A stretch of DNA of 64,000 nt from Hyposmocoma kahamanoa (taxonomy: Eukaryota; Arthropoda; Insecta; Lepidoptera; Cosmopterigidae): NCBI RefSeq assembly GCF_003589595.1, contig NW_020653397.1, positions 2,833,530-2,897,529 on the forward strand, read 5' to 3'. The translations under genes were made by a program, and so were the position numbers. Below, piece by piece: positions 1-10,625 of the stretch; the first letter of the stretch is position 1; each line of letters starts with the position of its first letter. The notes under the pieces were generated by a model. The model was not told where the DNA came from. It ran no database searches and saw only the letters and a program-made list of their open reading frames with translations.

Positions 1-32
1 TGGTATAATTCCACGAACTTTTGAGGTCGGTT
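1..32 (+). repeat. ACCGACTT-family MITE, right-end fragment
   Basis: The window opens inside the right terminus of a dispersed repeat: an ATTCCACG..ACTTTTGAGGTCGGTT block identical in layout to the ends of fuller copies at 28158-28610 and 32681-33158. The rest of the copy lies outside the window. Confidence 0.8.
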
Positions 33-296
33 ATTTTTGATAAAAAAGTTATCATTTCTACATTACTGCCCAAAGAAAAAAGCGCGTGATGTTTTTTATA
101 TTTATTATGTTGCAAAGTTGAAATCCTAAACATTTTATTTTTTATTACTCCAAGCGGGAATTTCGATGTTGCACTTGACAGCTGTCATTCTAATACAATC
201 GCTAATAAAAAGAAAGACGGGAATCTCGAAAGAGAATGGCGCGTTTTTAAAAACATTATTTTTAGAAAATAGAAAATAATACTTTAAAAAGTTGTT

Positions 297-445
297 TCCC
301 GCCTTTTCTAGACCTGTGATTGAAAAAATATACTGAAATCCAAAAAAAAGCGAAAAAGCGTCGATGTTCTGCCATTTGGCCACGTTGCCAAGTTTTACAA
401 AAACTCCGAAACATGTTCAATATGTTCATAGTCACAGGAACCATT
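297..445 (+). repeat. Repeat H, uninterrupted copy
   Basis: Contains TTTTCTAGACCTGTGATTGA followed by an A-rich stretch, then GTCGATGTTCT and an AAAACTCCGA block. The same order appears at 18044-18175 plus 23403-23490, where the CR1-like element sits in the middle, so this copy acts as the empty-site reference. Another copy is reversed at 10485-10625. No coding potential is visible. Confidence 0.75.
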
Positions 446-730
446 AGGACTATTTCATACGATATCCATTTTCCCTGTAGGTATGATAATTCTTCGGAAA
501 TTCAATAAGCTATGGGTCGGTCTATTTCGTCGCTAGAAATCGCTGCGAGTCGCTACGACCGCAGTCGCGAAATATCGCCGGCACGCTGCACGAGCCCTTA
601 CCTAGACGGTACGACCCCCTCTTGTGGGTTTAGGTTAGGTTAGTATATGAAAAAGCGGCACGATTCGAGCGAGCGGAGCAAGCGACTACAACTCGATTAA
701 ATTAACTTGCACCTCGTTTACCATATTTTC
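446..730. other. No gene recognised
   Basis: Moderately GC-rich short stretch (about 510-640) with several TCGC words. No open frame, tRNA or repeat recognised. The upstream part 33-296 is plain AT-rich sequence, also without a recognisable feature. Confidence 0.4.
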
Positions 731-1436
731 TAAATAATAATAATAATAATAATAATAGTTCTTTATTTGGGACAACAGTGATCCATAAAATGTTAGTACA
801 GACTTAAAACTATGTTAATACTTATATTCTACAACTGACTTGGTACTATTTATTACTATCTATTAAGAAACTAAGGTACAACTTTAGTCGCAGATAGCTC
901 AGCATAACAAAAATAATAAATAATACATGTCATAATTTTAAAATAAATTAATTTAAGTCAAATTAAATCAATCCATAACAAAATGTCCATTAAATCTTAA
1001 CTGTTATAAATGATTAAAATGATGCATTACTTACATGAACCCTGTCGCAATGAGCGAGATACGGACAGTCTAGTCTAGTCTATTTGCAATCACGTTCAGG
1101 ATGGTGTTGGCGCTGACAACAACTCTACGCGCCAGAGACGTGCAGCGCTTACGCATCGTTGTATAGAAGCAGTCCACTCTCCTATCCGCAAACATCCCTG
1201 ACGCACTGCAGTAGCGAGGCAGCCCCAACAGCATCCTGAACGCGTTGTTGTATTGCACACGCAAAGCGTTGTACTGTTTCTGCGTGTAATTAGCCCAGGC
1301 TGCTATAGAGACGTGCAATATGCTCTGAAAAGTGTAATTTTTACCTCTGATGAACAGTGAACAAACCTGCGTGCTATCATGTTTGCTCTAACAGACAACG
1401 CTTTGCGCTCTCGCTCAATGTCTTGGTCGTCCTTAA

Positions 1437-2888
1437 CCCATTTGCGCCCGCCGTGCCCAATCGAGGACACTACTTTGAGTACCCGTAATTTTTTTATATT
1501 ACTATTAATACTCATTACAAAAGTGTATATGTAAAGTAAAATAGTGGATCTTAATTTTATTATTTAAAAAAATTGTTTAGAATTAAATAAAAGTGGTTTG
1601 ACTGTTCCTTTTGTGGGGTTAACTTACGCACACGTGAAACGCTAAAGTTAGTTGTTTTTCCTGTATGTTATTACCAACAATTTATTTCTTTTTTTAGATA
1701 TATTATTGAAATGTATTCGTATACTATAAAATAAAAATTATATAATTGAGTTAAATAGTGTTTTGACAACTTCAGACGGTGGTATATAACGGTGTCCCCA
1801 ATTGGGGCCATTGGGCGCTTATGGGGTAGTTTATTAGTTTTTCATCTATAAGTAATTTTCAACGAAATAATGACACAACAGGTATTTGGCAGCCACAATT
1901 ATTACTATGGGCTTCAGAAAGCTATTGAAGCTGTAATGGATGAGAGAGACCATGATGTGGAGATAGATTTAGGGGGCATTTCCCCTGGAACTGAGGGCGC
2001 TCACCAATGTAGAAGTACTATTCTTATGTAACAAGATCTAATAATCTACGGCAAACTGGTTATCGAACAACTGAAACTGTCTGCAAAGGAAAAACTAAGA
2101 AATATCTACTTGACCAGATTTGTAATACACATGTAGAGTAAAACCGTGCCAATTTTGACTATCGATTTTACCCAATCAACCAAATTCTGTTTTTTCCATG
2201 GCTTGACAATAGTATTTGCACGATGAGCTCTGATTATGATAATGTCCTTTCTCTGGTGAAAGTAAAAAGATAAAGCACTGTGAATAAACAGAAAGCTGAC
2301 GTGGGTATCCTGCGTGATTTCAAACGTACCAGCAGGATAAATCAAGCTGACCAATCTTTTTGTATCGCACTGCCATTCGAGGCAAAAACTGGTGGTGTGT
2401 TTTGTTCCACTACAAGCTGCACCTAGCACTAGCTAATACATGGCGTTTACACCTCCTGACCAATAATACGAAGCTAGATCAGCTACATCAGTTAAATGGT
2501 TACATCACGTCACTATTGGAGAAACAAATACTCAAAGTTTACATCCAGCAGCTTCTTTGGTGCTAAATCTACAGAACATTGGTGTTGATCACTACGCTCA
2601 GAAGTTGGCTTAACAGTTACGATGTGCAAAAATAGCTGTTGAGCCACAAATAAGTGCGTTGGCAATATAAAAAATGCGTCAAGTCTTTGTGCACCGACAA
2701 ATATTGTTACAAATTTTTTGACACCGCTTGAGCCCATTGTCCCCATTTGAGGACGGCATTTTTTTTCATACAAAATAAAATAAAATCTTTTTTTTCTTCA
2801 TAATTTTCTCATAACTAGGCTATTTTGTAAAGGTTCATAATAAAATTTTACTATTTTTAACGCTAATTTGTATTTGGGCGTTAATGGG
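1437..2888 (+). mobile_element. piggyBac-like DNA transposon relic
   Basis: Bounded by TTAA on both sides (1433-1436 and 2889-2892), the piggyBac-superfamily target. Terminal inverted repeats are CCCATTTGCGCCC at the left and CCCATTAACGCCC read inward from the right. At about 1.45 kb it is shorter than usual autonomous piggyBac elements (about 2.4 kb), so it is internally deleted and decayed. It sits within LINE-A and its removal restores that frame. Confidence 0.9.
2360..2740 (+). pseudogene. piggyBac transposase C-terminal remnant
   Basis: The plus-strand frame reads AIRGKNWWCVLFHYKLHLAL then ANTWRLH, matching the conserved RGKKWWW..LF...LD.A..NAW region near the C-terminus of piggyBac transposases (family knowledge). 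Further on, another frame gives several cysteines (TMCKNSC, TNKC, SLC) reminiscent of the C-terminal Cys-rich domain. A possible N-terminal scrap (DVEIDLGG) lies near 1956-1980. The catalytic DDD core is not recognisable. Stops and frameshifts separate the parts, so no protein is expected. Confidence 0.75.
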
Positions 2889-3140
2889 TTAAGGTCCGGC
2901 GTTAACCAGTGTCCCAAATACTTAAACTTAACAACTTTATTAAGCGGAGAGCCTGATAACTTAATATTTGAGACATTACATTCATAATTTTTTCTTTTTG
3001 GGTTAAACACCATTATTTCGCTTTTATGTACATTATATATAAGACCATGGCCCTCAGCGTACCTCTCACAAATTCCGACCATTCTGGAGATACCACAAGA
3101 AGAAGCGCTCAGCAGTACCATATAGTCGGCGTAAAGACGC

Positions 3141-4660
3141 GAGGTATTTTAATTTGAAGAGTTGTATTGTGCGATGCATCTAATACATTTAATATCTGTA
3201 ATAAGAAATAATATAACAAAAATGTCGTCGTATTGGTCAAACGGTTTGTTGAGGAAATAAAAATCTGGAAACGAATAACTTGTCTACATGTCAAAATAGT
3301 GAAACATTAAGTGGTGTAATGAAAAAAACCGGAACGTGTTGTCGGACAAATTAAATAAAATCTATTGAATAAAAGTGTTGTTTTCGGAGAAACAAAATTC
3401 TGTAAATCATGTTTCTAACTTGTACCTAAGTAACCCGAGTGAGTGGCGTAAACAAGGTGTTTTGTGTAAAAAGTTGTGATAGGCACAAAAAAAAATTTAA
3501 AAGCAAAATTAATATAAGCACTTACCAAAGTCAAATTAAGTGTTACTGCGTGAATTACGCACACACACTCAGATCCACATAACCGGTGTCATGACAAACA
3601 TTTTGGAGAATGGACAGTTTGCCAATAAAATACAAGAAAAACAATCTATCAAAATGTAAAGTGCACACATCCAGTCAGCTAACAACATTGTAATATGAAC
3701 TGTGGTATTGACGAGTTACATTACCTTTACTTTGAGATAATTTCAAGCCGGTTACACATCGCCCTTTCTTTAGTTTATCATTAAAAGAAAACTTGTTAAA
3801 TTCGCCGTTATTAACTTTCGTGAACACACACGATCAACACAGTTGTCACCGCTAAAACATATATTTGTTGAATTATGACACTATCTCACAACAAATTATA
3901 CGAACAAAGAAAACGACAAAAATTAATTAAAAATCAATTACTTTACAAAATAAGGTCACACCGGGTCACAGCAAAATTATGGCGAATTAATTAAATTATA
4001 GGACGTGCCAAAATTACATAATCAGTAACAGCAAAACAAACCACTTGGCGTATGCGCAGTAAGTACCATTAGCGAGCCATCATATACCGCGTAGATAGAC
4101 TGCGATTTACATGAAGAACTTATAGCTTGCTTGTTTTGCTTGTACTCGTCTTCAAGCATCGGCCTAGTCGGCAGGTATTGGATTTTTTCGTTGTGTCTTT
4201 CCCAAGTCCGGCCGGATTTGATTTTGTATGAAAAATTATGTTTTGTTTGTGATGCGTCACATGTAAATGTAGTACATAAAACCTATTCATACGGAGTTTT
4301 CGGACGATCTAATAATCTGTCTAATTGTCTGTACCTATTACAATTGTATTGAAGACAAAATAAAATTCTCAGTACTTCAGTTGATTTTGATTTTAGTTAA
4401 TGCAGGACGTTTTTTGGGTGCCACAAAATAATGTCCTCTCGCGCCAAAGTGCGTTGACCCGTCTCCGTATAGCACACACAACTAGATCATGCGTTTGTGT
4501 GCGTGCATTGCATTGCAAACTCGCGTCATGTGTGCGTTCGACACTCATTTCGGATTCAAACGCCTCGTTTACTTTTAAATTAAAGAAAAATATACCTGTC
4601 ATGATTTGTGTAAAAACGTGTGTATTATTAATATTTATATTTTAATAATATATTAAATAG
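3141..4660. other. No gene recognised
   Basis: AT-rich sequence. Short open frames such as 4131-4352 and 4400-4645 show no recognisable domain and no codon signal I trust. No repeat of this window was matched here. Confidence 0.4.
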
Positions 4661-4664
4661 TATT

Positions 4665-4980
4665 AAAATACAATAACTCTTGTGTTTTATACCGAATTAT
4701 AATAAAAAGTTCTTTCTTGATAATGACCTTCAATATCAGATTTTATAAAAAAATGTTCCATTGCGTACTGTTTTATTGTTAACTTTCATTACTGAACATT
4801 TACCGTCATGTTAATTTGCAATTGTAATTTTCGTATGTTATCGATCTTAAATTGTTAGTTTAAAATTATTTAAAAAATTGTAGCTGAAATCAAAAAACAG
4901 GAAATATGTTGTCGCGCGCATGGCGACAGTGGAGCCATCTTTATCGGAATCTAAGAATATTAACCTGACATTATTTTAGA
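4665..4980 (+). repeat. Diverged direct repeat, copy 1 (possible LTR remnant)
   Basis: Aligns in order with 5268-5575: shared blocks AATTATAATAAAAAGTTCTT, GATAATG, CATGTTAATT, GCAATTGTAATT, TTGTAGCTGAA, CGCGCGCATGGCGA and GGAGCCATCT. Identity looks roughly three quarters by eye. A SINE separates the copies. Confidence 0.65.
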
Positions 4981-5056
4981 CTAGAGGTGTTTTAAAAAAT
5001 ATAATTTGTTTAAAAAACGTATTACGGTTAATAATTTTGTATTTTATTAATCAACT

Positions 5057-5273
5057 GCCTCCGTGGCCGAACGGTTACCATGCCGGACTGCCACGCAGAG
5101 GTCCTAGGTTCGATTCCCGGGCCGGGAGAAATATTTGTATGGCCTATAATTATTTCTCTCGTGAGTTTGGGTGTAATTTGTGGTTGTCTGTGTGTGTGTC
5201 CATGGCACCCGCGACACATGGTTTCCCTAGTGCGGGGCTATGTTGAGTGTGTGCGTTATTTATTTATTTATTT
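5057..5273 (+). mobile_element. tRNA-derived SINE-1
   Basis: The head is tRNA-like: GTGGCCGAACGGTTACC resembles a pol III A box and GGTTCGATTCC is a canonical B box. The body has TTTCTCTCGTGAGTTTGGGT and GGCACCCGCGACACA, ending GGGGCTATGTTGAGTGTGTG with a TTATTTATTTA tail. The same order occurs at 6893-7116 (reverse), 44564-44777, 59489-59650 and partly at 25371-25460 and 24654-24700. Confidence 0.9.
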
Positions 5274-5735
5274 AATAACTCTTGGATTTTGTATCGAATT
5301 ATAATAAAAAGTTCTTTAGTTGATAATGTCCTTCAATAATGGATTCCATAAATATATTCGATTGCGTACCATTTAATTGTTAAGCTTTGTTAAAGAACAT
5401 TTTACTGTCATGTTAATTCGCAATTGTAATTGTGGTGTTTGATTGATCTTGAAATGATTGGTTTAAATTTACGTAAAAGATTGTAGCTGAAGCCGAGAAA
5501 CGGGAAAGATGTTTCGCGCGCATGGCGATTGAGGAGCCATCTATAACGTAGAATATAAAAAGATATTAAGTAGTGCGGGGCATTCTGTTCCGGTTTATCG
5601 ACAAATTAAGACAAGACATAGTGTTCTGTAGTAAAGACCTAATAATGTTTGTGCTCTAGAGATAAAAGTAAAAGCGAATAAATAACGTTTGAATAACTAC
5701 TCATGGATATTTAATTTATTACAATGTTGGTATTT
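5268..5735 (+). repeat. Diverged direct repeat, copy 2 (possible LTR remnant)
   Basis: Second copy of the 4665-4980 block, extending further right. It holds a TATA-like TATAAAAAG near 5550, an AATAAA near 5680 and ends TTTATTACAA before TGTTGGTAT, which vaguely recalls an LTR end followed by an initiator-Met primer site (TGGTATCAGAGC). That reading is weak; no gag or pol code follows. Confidence 0.4.
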
Positions 5736-5812
5736 GTGTAAGAAAGTTTAGTACCAGTGAAGCTGTCCTTACTACCGTTGAAGAGGCATTCTCTTCTAGG
5801 CAAGTCGCACAA

Positions 5813-5990
5813 CGTCGTGGTGAATGTTCACTGATCCCACGGCGCCGACTCAACCGGCGAGAGGGAAACCCGGGGGGGTTTTAGTGGGGTAGGCCCTCCA
5901 GCCTGGAGGGAGAGTCCCCACATAACCCCTGAGTCTCCCTGGGCTCAGGGGTATCCATAAAGATTTCCCCCCGTAAAAAAAAAAAAAAAA
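5813..5990 (+). mobile_element. Poly-A retroposon: 5'-truncated R1-like LINE 3' end
   Basis: A 178-bp insertion between perfect 14-bp duplications GGCAAGTCGCACAA (5799-5812 and 5991-6004), ending in 16 A (5975-5990), the hallmark of target-primed reverse transcription. Its 3' part folds into two stems: GTGGGG with CCCCAC, then ACCCCTGAG with CTCAGGGGT. A paralogous stem arrangement occurs at 55334-55395. R1-clade assignment is inference from that layout. Confidence 0.85.
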
Positions 5991-6103
5991 GGCAAGTCGC
6001 ACAAATCTTTTGGTGGCAAAACGATGAAAAAGTAGATATCGCCAAAATTCCTTTGATTTTCGCAGCCAGCACGCGCAATTGACGAATGGAATCGATTTGA
6101 TTT

Positions 6104-6293
6104 CATGGCGTAGTGGTTACAGTGTTAGGTTTTCCGGAGATCATGGGTTCAACTCCCACAGTTGACTGCCTACATGGTGTAGTAGTTAGAGTGTTAGGCT
6201 CTTGTTCCGGTGGTTGTGGGTTTGATGGCCGTAATTGACAGCCTGCCTCCACGGTGTAGTGTATTCTGGAAGTTCTTGGTTCGCAATTCGCGG
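6104..6293 (+). repeat. Three tandem tRNA-like units (composite SINE)
   Basis: Three adjacent units begin CATGGCGTAGTGGTTAC (6104), CATGGTGTAGTAGTTAG (6173) and CCACGGTGTAGTGTATT (6249), each with a B-box-like segment after it (GGGTTCAACTCCC, GGGTTTGATGGCC, GGTTCGCAATTCG). Spacing is about 69-76 bp. The first unit is best preserved. None folds into a convincing full tRNA by eye, so these are tRNA-derived repeats rather than working genes. Confidence 0.6.
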
Positions 6294-6414
6294 GAATGCG
6301 TGAGAAGTCGTGTGACATGCGACACATGATTTGAATGATGGAACGGCAAACAAATGTACGTATTCAGTGCAACGTTGAAAGTACACACCTATTTGTTTTT
6401 AGGACGATAGCGTT

Positions 6415-6460
6415 TGATACCTAGGTATCAAAATTAATTCAACTAAGTACCTAGGTACTT
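6415..6460. other. Two perfect 16-bp palindromes sharing CCTAGG
   Basis: TGATACCTAGGTATCA at 6415-6430 and AAGTACCTAGGTACTT at 6445-6460, 14 bp apart, both centred on CCTAGG. No repeat context seen. Confidence 0.7.
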
Positions 6461-6892
6461 CCTTGAATATTAAATGAAGTTTATTTATTTCTGTTATTTT
6501 GTTATTATTATTATATCATGATTGTTTGCAATAAGGGACTACCGTATCGTATGTGTGTAAAGTTTTTCTGGTTTTCATAAGTTAAAATATTTGCGAAATT
6601 TGCATCCTAATGTAATAGGTATCATGAGTAGGGCCTTACTTTAAAAAGGTGCTCGATATCCAACCCGGTTTAAACAGGTTTCCCTCTGTACGTGCGTACG
6701 CGACGAAGCCGCCAGAGTTCACCCACACACGCGTCTCCAGCTTGTAAGTGTACCTATCATAGCGCGGTTGAATGAAACTTGCGTTGCGGTCACAGAGTTG
6801 TAACGTTTAGAGCACTCTATTTAAATATTTTTATTTTTGTATGAAAGTAAAATGTAATGTATTTTAAAAAGTCATAGAACAAAAGTTGTTGT

Positions 6893-7116
6893 TCATGATA
6901 ATAATAATAATATCGCACATACTCAGCGTAGCCCCGCAATAGGGAAACCCTGTGTCGCGGGTGCCATGGACACACACATGGATAACCACAAATGACACCC
7001 AAACTCACGAGATAAATAAATGTAGGCCATACAAATATTTCCCCCGGCCCAGGAACCGAACCTGGGACCTCTGCGTGGCGGTCCGACATGGTAACCGTTC
7101 GGCCACAGAGGCAGTT
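6893..7116 (-). mobile_element. tRNA-derived SINE-1, reverse copy
   Basis: Reverse complement of the SINE at 5057-5273 with B-box GGTTCGGTTCC and A-box region near 7095-7112, and a (TAA)n-type tail at 6895-6912. Slight divergence; no target duplication was identified. Confidence 0.88.
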
Positions 7117-7656
7117 ATGATGTTAGTAATACACACCCGCGAGGTTGTTAGCATTTTTAAAATCGCCCTGTATATTACAACAATTATCGTTTAAATTTTG
7201 ATTAAATGAAGTTCTTGACACGATTGCTTTTTCCACACCAATTAACAATTAAATTTAATTGTATTGTATTGTACTATAAAACAAAACATTTCCGTTTCAA
7301 TAAATGTCTGACATGACAAACAATTACTCCAAACTCCGAAGTGAATAATGTCCGTTCAATAAGCGAGCAATGAATAAGCAGTGACGACACGCCTCCCTCT
7401 CGCGTCGTGAATAATGTTATTAATAATATCATTCGAATGAAAATGATTGAACTAAGTGATATAGACATGATACAAAGTGGCATTTTATGAAAGGATTATA
7501 GTGCCAGACAACCACAATAATTACTAGGTATGTTGTGTGTTTGTATGTGCACGTTTGCGGTCTGCGATCTGTCTTTTTATTAAAACCAAGAACATAGCAG
7601 TAGAGATCCTCGAGAAAGAGTTCGTCCAGGGAAATACTGATAGATAAATAATAGGT
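7117..7656. other. No gene recognised
   Basis: AT-rich; open frames here (for example 7274-7483 and 7429-7719, reverse) have no recognisable domain. Confidence 0.4.
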
Positions 7657-7758
7657 AAGGTTCGTATTTCTGCCGCCAAGCAATAATGTGAGCATTACTG
7701 CGTTTCGGTTTTGAAGCATAAGGGTGCTGGTGAAATTAGAGGCACATGGGACTTGTCA
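7657..7758 (+). repeat. Rep-4 fragment
   Basis: Part of a very common dispersed family of this window. Diagnostic blocks are GCCAAGCAATAATGTGAGCA, GGGTGCTGGTGAAATTA and CATGGGACTTGTCAACTTA. It stops at TGTCTCAG, where repeat D begins. Confidence 0.75.
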
Positions 7759-8240
7759 ACTTATGTCTCAGCCACGGAAGAAAAAACAAAGGAAGTGGAA
7801 ATGGAAGCCCCGATTACTATCGGAACCGATGTCGCCAAAACTCACAAATTCTTAATGTGAAACACAACAAAATCTTGTTAATGATTGGTCATAGTTTCAA
7901 ATTTAAAAAGAAATATCAAATTCTGGTTCATAAATATAATTTAAACTTTACCCTTTTGGCATATCGTTGAAAATTCAATACCATCAGCACCTATTATTGC
8001 AAGTTACGACGTTTTGACATTAAATTGAAATTTCAATCAATGTCCTGCCATCTAGCGGTTAATTGCTGAATCACCAGGAATTGGAGTTATTAATTTAGTT
8101 ATCCAAAAAAGAAGCGACCATATTGCAGGGGTGTAAGCTGTACTTTCGTTTCTTGTAACAGAAAATTGAAAATTGATTAAAATAAGAATTGCTGATGACA
8201 TGAAATACCACCACGGGTAATATTTTTGGTACAACCATTG
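7759..8240 (+). repeat. Repeat D
   Basis: Shares ordered blocks with the reverse copy 41079-41667: CCACGGAAGAAAAA, TCGCCAAAACTCACAAATTC, AAGTTACGACGTTTTGA, TGCCATCTAGCGGT and CGTTTCTTGTAACAGAAAAT. Non-coding; likely a non-autonomous DNA element. Confidence 0.7.
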
Positions 8241-8244
8241 ACTT

Positions 8245-8320
8245 CAAGAGAGATTTCTTGTCAAGGGTGTTAATTGGGTTGCATTACTTTAAGAATAAGT
8301 AAATGCCAGTGTGTGAATAT
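8245..8320 (+). repeat. MITE-C fragment
   Basis: TTTCTTGTCAAGGGTGTTAA, TGCATTACTTTAAGAA and AATGCCAGTGTGTGAATAT match the middle of MITE-C copies at 36758-37600 and 46538-46782 (reverse). It ends exactly where MITE-B begins. Confidence 0.7.
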
Positions 8321-8577
8321 CATTGACGTACAATATGGACGTCGGGTCCGCGCTAAAAAGTATCCGAACTTATAGGGCGTTAAAATCGTTTAGTCTTCGT
8401 TTGTTCGACTGACAGCGAAGCAAGCAAAATTAGACAGTACTGCGATGACATTACAATTCAACGTTTTAGCTTTTTCATATTCCTTTACAAGTCACTACGT
8501 TTAAATAGGTTGACTTGGGACATTTTTTTCGTGGTTTTTGTATTAGACCCGTCGTCCATTTATTTGTAAGCCAATGG
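8321..8577 (+). mobile_element. MITE-B
   Basis: Inverted termini CATTGACGTACAA and TTGTAAGCCAATGG; interior matches the copy at 23859-24088, including GTTCGACTGACAGCG, TGCGATGACATTACAATT and TTTCGTGGTTTTTGTATTAG. No coding capacity. Confidence 0.8.
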
Positions 8578-8679
8578 GTACAACTATCATTTTCCTAAAA
8601 GACTTATAGTTAACACGCGTGTGAGGCTAACTAACCACTTCCACTGTATTTTCTGTTTTGTGGTCTCAAGGTATCAGGC

Positions 8680-8810
8680 GCAGTGGCAGTGCCCCTTTAG
8701 ATCTTTGTGATTGAAACCTCTGAGTGGCACTACCACTGTTTCCGACGGGCGTGTCGCTTACCATCAGGCGCAACATTTGTTCGTTCCGTCACTTGATACC
8801 ATAAAAAAAG
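8680..8810 (+). repeat. Rep-4 3' half
   Basis: GCGCAGTGGCAGTGCCCC, CTCTGAGTGGCACT, GGGCGTGTCGCTTACCA and a GTCACTTGATACCATAAAAA end. The ATAAAA-type end is shared by most copies and suggests the 3' terminus of a retroposon. Confidence 0.8.
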
Positions 8811-9235
8811 TTCGTTTTTCAAATTGGTGGTACGACTTTCACTCCTGGATTCTAGGCGTCGAAAATTATGAGTGATTCGAAAATTGTTTTGCATTTAAAG
8901 AGTCGAGACTGATGTTTTCCAGGAATATGAGGCTCTTTGTCTCTTTGTCTTTTAAGTTTGTCGAATATTACTTATTTGACAGTAATTGTTTCGGACGGAT
9001 GTCAGACCCCCGTCTGACCGAGAGTAGCCCCCCAAACCCGAAACCAGTGAGCATAATTATATCATATCATTGCCCGAAATTGTATTAAACGCCCTTTGTT
9101 TCTTATGATACCCACTTTAAATTTAAAAAATAACTTTCATAAATAATTTTTCATTTTATAATATGAATTAACAAAGAATTTAATTAAAATTTAAAAATAT
9201 TTACGTACTTAAAATAAGTATTATTAAGAGTCTTT

Positions 9236-9660
9236 ACAACCTCAAATGGTTTTGGTTGGTTCAGCACAACACAGTACAAGTGTTGAATCAATCAGTTTGG
9301 AAAAAAAATAGTAAAATTGAGGATACACACTGATTACTATACGGGGTGAAAACACGATTTCTAAACATTTTCACAATAGAAATAAAAAACAAACTTACCT
9401 GAAAATTTTACTAGAAAACCGCTGTATTCAGTAGGTACTTCACATATACCAATAATTTTTTTAATATCAACGGAACTAAATAGAAAACGTACCCTACGTT
9501 TTTCAAATGATTTTAATTACTTTTTTAATTTTTAAATTTGTAAGAAAATAAATTCAGTGCCCCTGAAATAAAGCTAGTGCCCCTGTCGCTCGACCTAAGG
9601 AAAATGAACCGTATTAATATGAGATAAATATGAATTCGAACTGACGTAGGATCGACTATT
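9236..9660 (+). repeat. Repeat F
   Basis: Shares ACAACCTCAAATG, AAATTGAGGAT, GTAGGTACTTCACATATA and AAAATGAACCGTATTA with 26928-27350, 30395-30480 and 31135-31350. Non-coding; no termini defined. Confidence 0.65.
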
Positions 9661-10484
9661 ATTTATACAGAATTCCGAACGTTCGTAATGCGTTTCGTAA
9701 TTATTCATGCGATTGTGTGTAACCTTTTGTGAGTTCTTGTGCTCTCGTTTGCACAAGTGTAGGAGACTTTCCAAGTAGACATAGAAATGAGACTCTAGTG
9801 CCTGTTATAAATTATATTACAAGATCTTTCACTATAAATCCAAACAAAACAAAACACGTCTGTTCTAGTCAAAGATGCTTTTCGTAATGGCGGCCGCCTG
9901 TCAACGTTCCGTTGATATCGATGATGATGATATCGATTTATTTCTTTTATCGATGAAACTAATTCTTAATGACGCAAAGTAAGTTTTCTAAGAAAATAAA
10001 ATAATATAATGTCACGACACGCTAACACAAGTTTCTGAAGTACTTAATTCCACAACTGGGCGCGGGTCTTTTCTAAAGAGATTATTATTATAACCATAGG
10101 GGGACTAGATGTAGGTAGGCTGATATACACCCCTACGTTTTGGATTTTCCAAGGAATCGCACAAAGCGTCACGCTTCCACATTTACAATGTGGTCAAATA
10201 ATAGAACATCATTCTTTTCTTTGTTTTTTGTATTTCTTTGGCATATTTTGACTCATCCGTAGACAAAGACCTATGTACAAGACTTGCTTATTCTCAGGAC
10301 ATTGTAACGTTCGCTGTTGTTAGTTGTAGATATTAGATCGACCGTTGATCGATTTTATATTTCCCAAGCGAAATAATAGATCAAAATTCTGCAAACACCT
10401 ATAGCTAGGCCTTATTTTCAATGTCGAGATTATGTATTTATCCTCTTTTCGTTGTATAATCACATCGGACTGTGTTCTTCGGAT
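9661..10484. other. No gene recognised
   Basis: AT-rich with a small symmetric ATATCGATGATGATGATATC near 9916. No repeat matched and no convincing open frame. Confidence 0.4.
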
Positions 10485-10625
10485 GAGTCGATTTGTCAAT
10501 CACAGGTCTAGAAAATGCGGGGAAGTAATATCTATGGTATTATTATCCAAATTCAACTTTTATTGTCAGATACCAATATCGTATGATAACATCAAAAACA
10601 TTAGGTTAGGACAATGTTTGAAGAA
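10485..10625 (-). repeat. Repeat H, reverse copy
   Basis: Reverse complement of the segment that precedes the CR1-like element at 18044-18165: GATTTGTCAATCACAGGTCT, AGAAAATGCGGGGAAGTAAT, ATGGTATTATTATCCAAAT and ATAACATCAAAAACATTAGG. Confidence 0.8.

Larger units (their letters stand above)
735..3140 (-). pseudogene. Non-LTR retrotransposon (LINE-A) reverse transcriptase fragment, split by piggyBac
   Basis: Two pieces on the minus strand, about 3140-2889 and 1436-1070, belong to one reverse transcriptase. The first has the catalytic motif as LYADY (usual YADD; second Asp replaced by Tyr), then an RT-typical FKYLGHWLTPDL. The second continues KDDQDIERERKALS, then NYTQKQYNALRVQYNNAF and LLGLPRYCSASGMF. 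Joining at one TTAA restores the frame exactly. A stop plus frameshift follows near 1303-1318, so the copy is dead. The 5' part is missing. The 3' end lies near 735: an AATAAA signal followed by an (ATT)n tail at 731-753 (+ strand TAA units). The same 3' end recurs at 53568-54006. The clade is not certain; an APE-type LINE is likely. Confidence 0.85.

Noticed and set aside
2106..2773. Reverse-strand open frames of 107 and 86 residues
   Set aside because: They lie opposite the piggyBac transposase remnant and have no domain of their own.
5075..5130. Functional tRNA gene
   Set aside because: A and B boxes are present but the cloverleaf is not convincing and the unit is repeated with a SINE body.
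5028..5304. Overlapping open frames on both strands
   Set aside because: Shadows of SINE-1; the same peptide pieces recur at other SINE-1 copies (6817-7194, 44551-44757).
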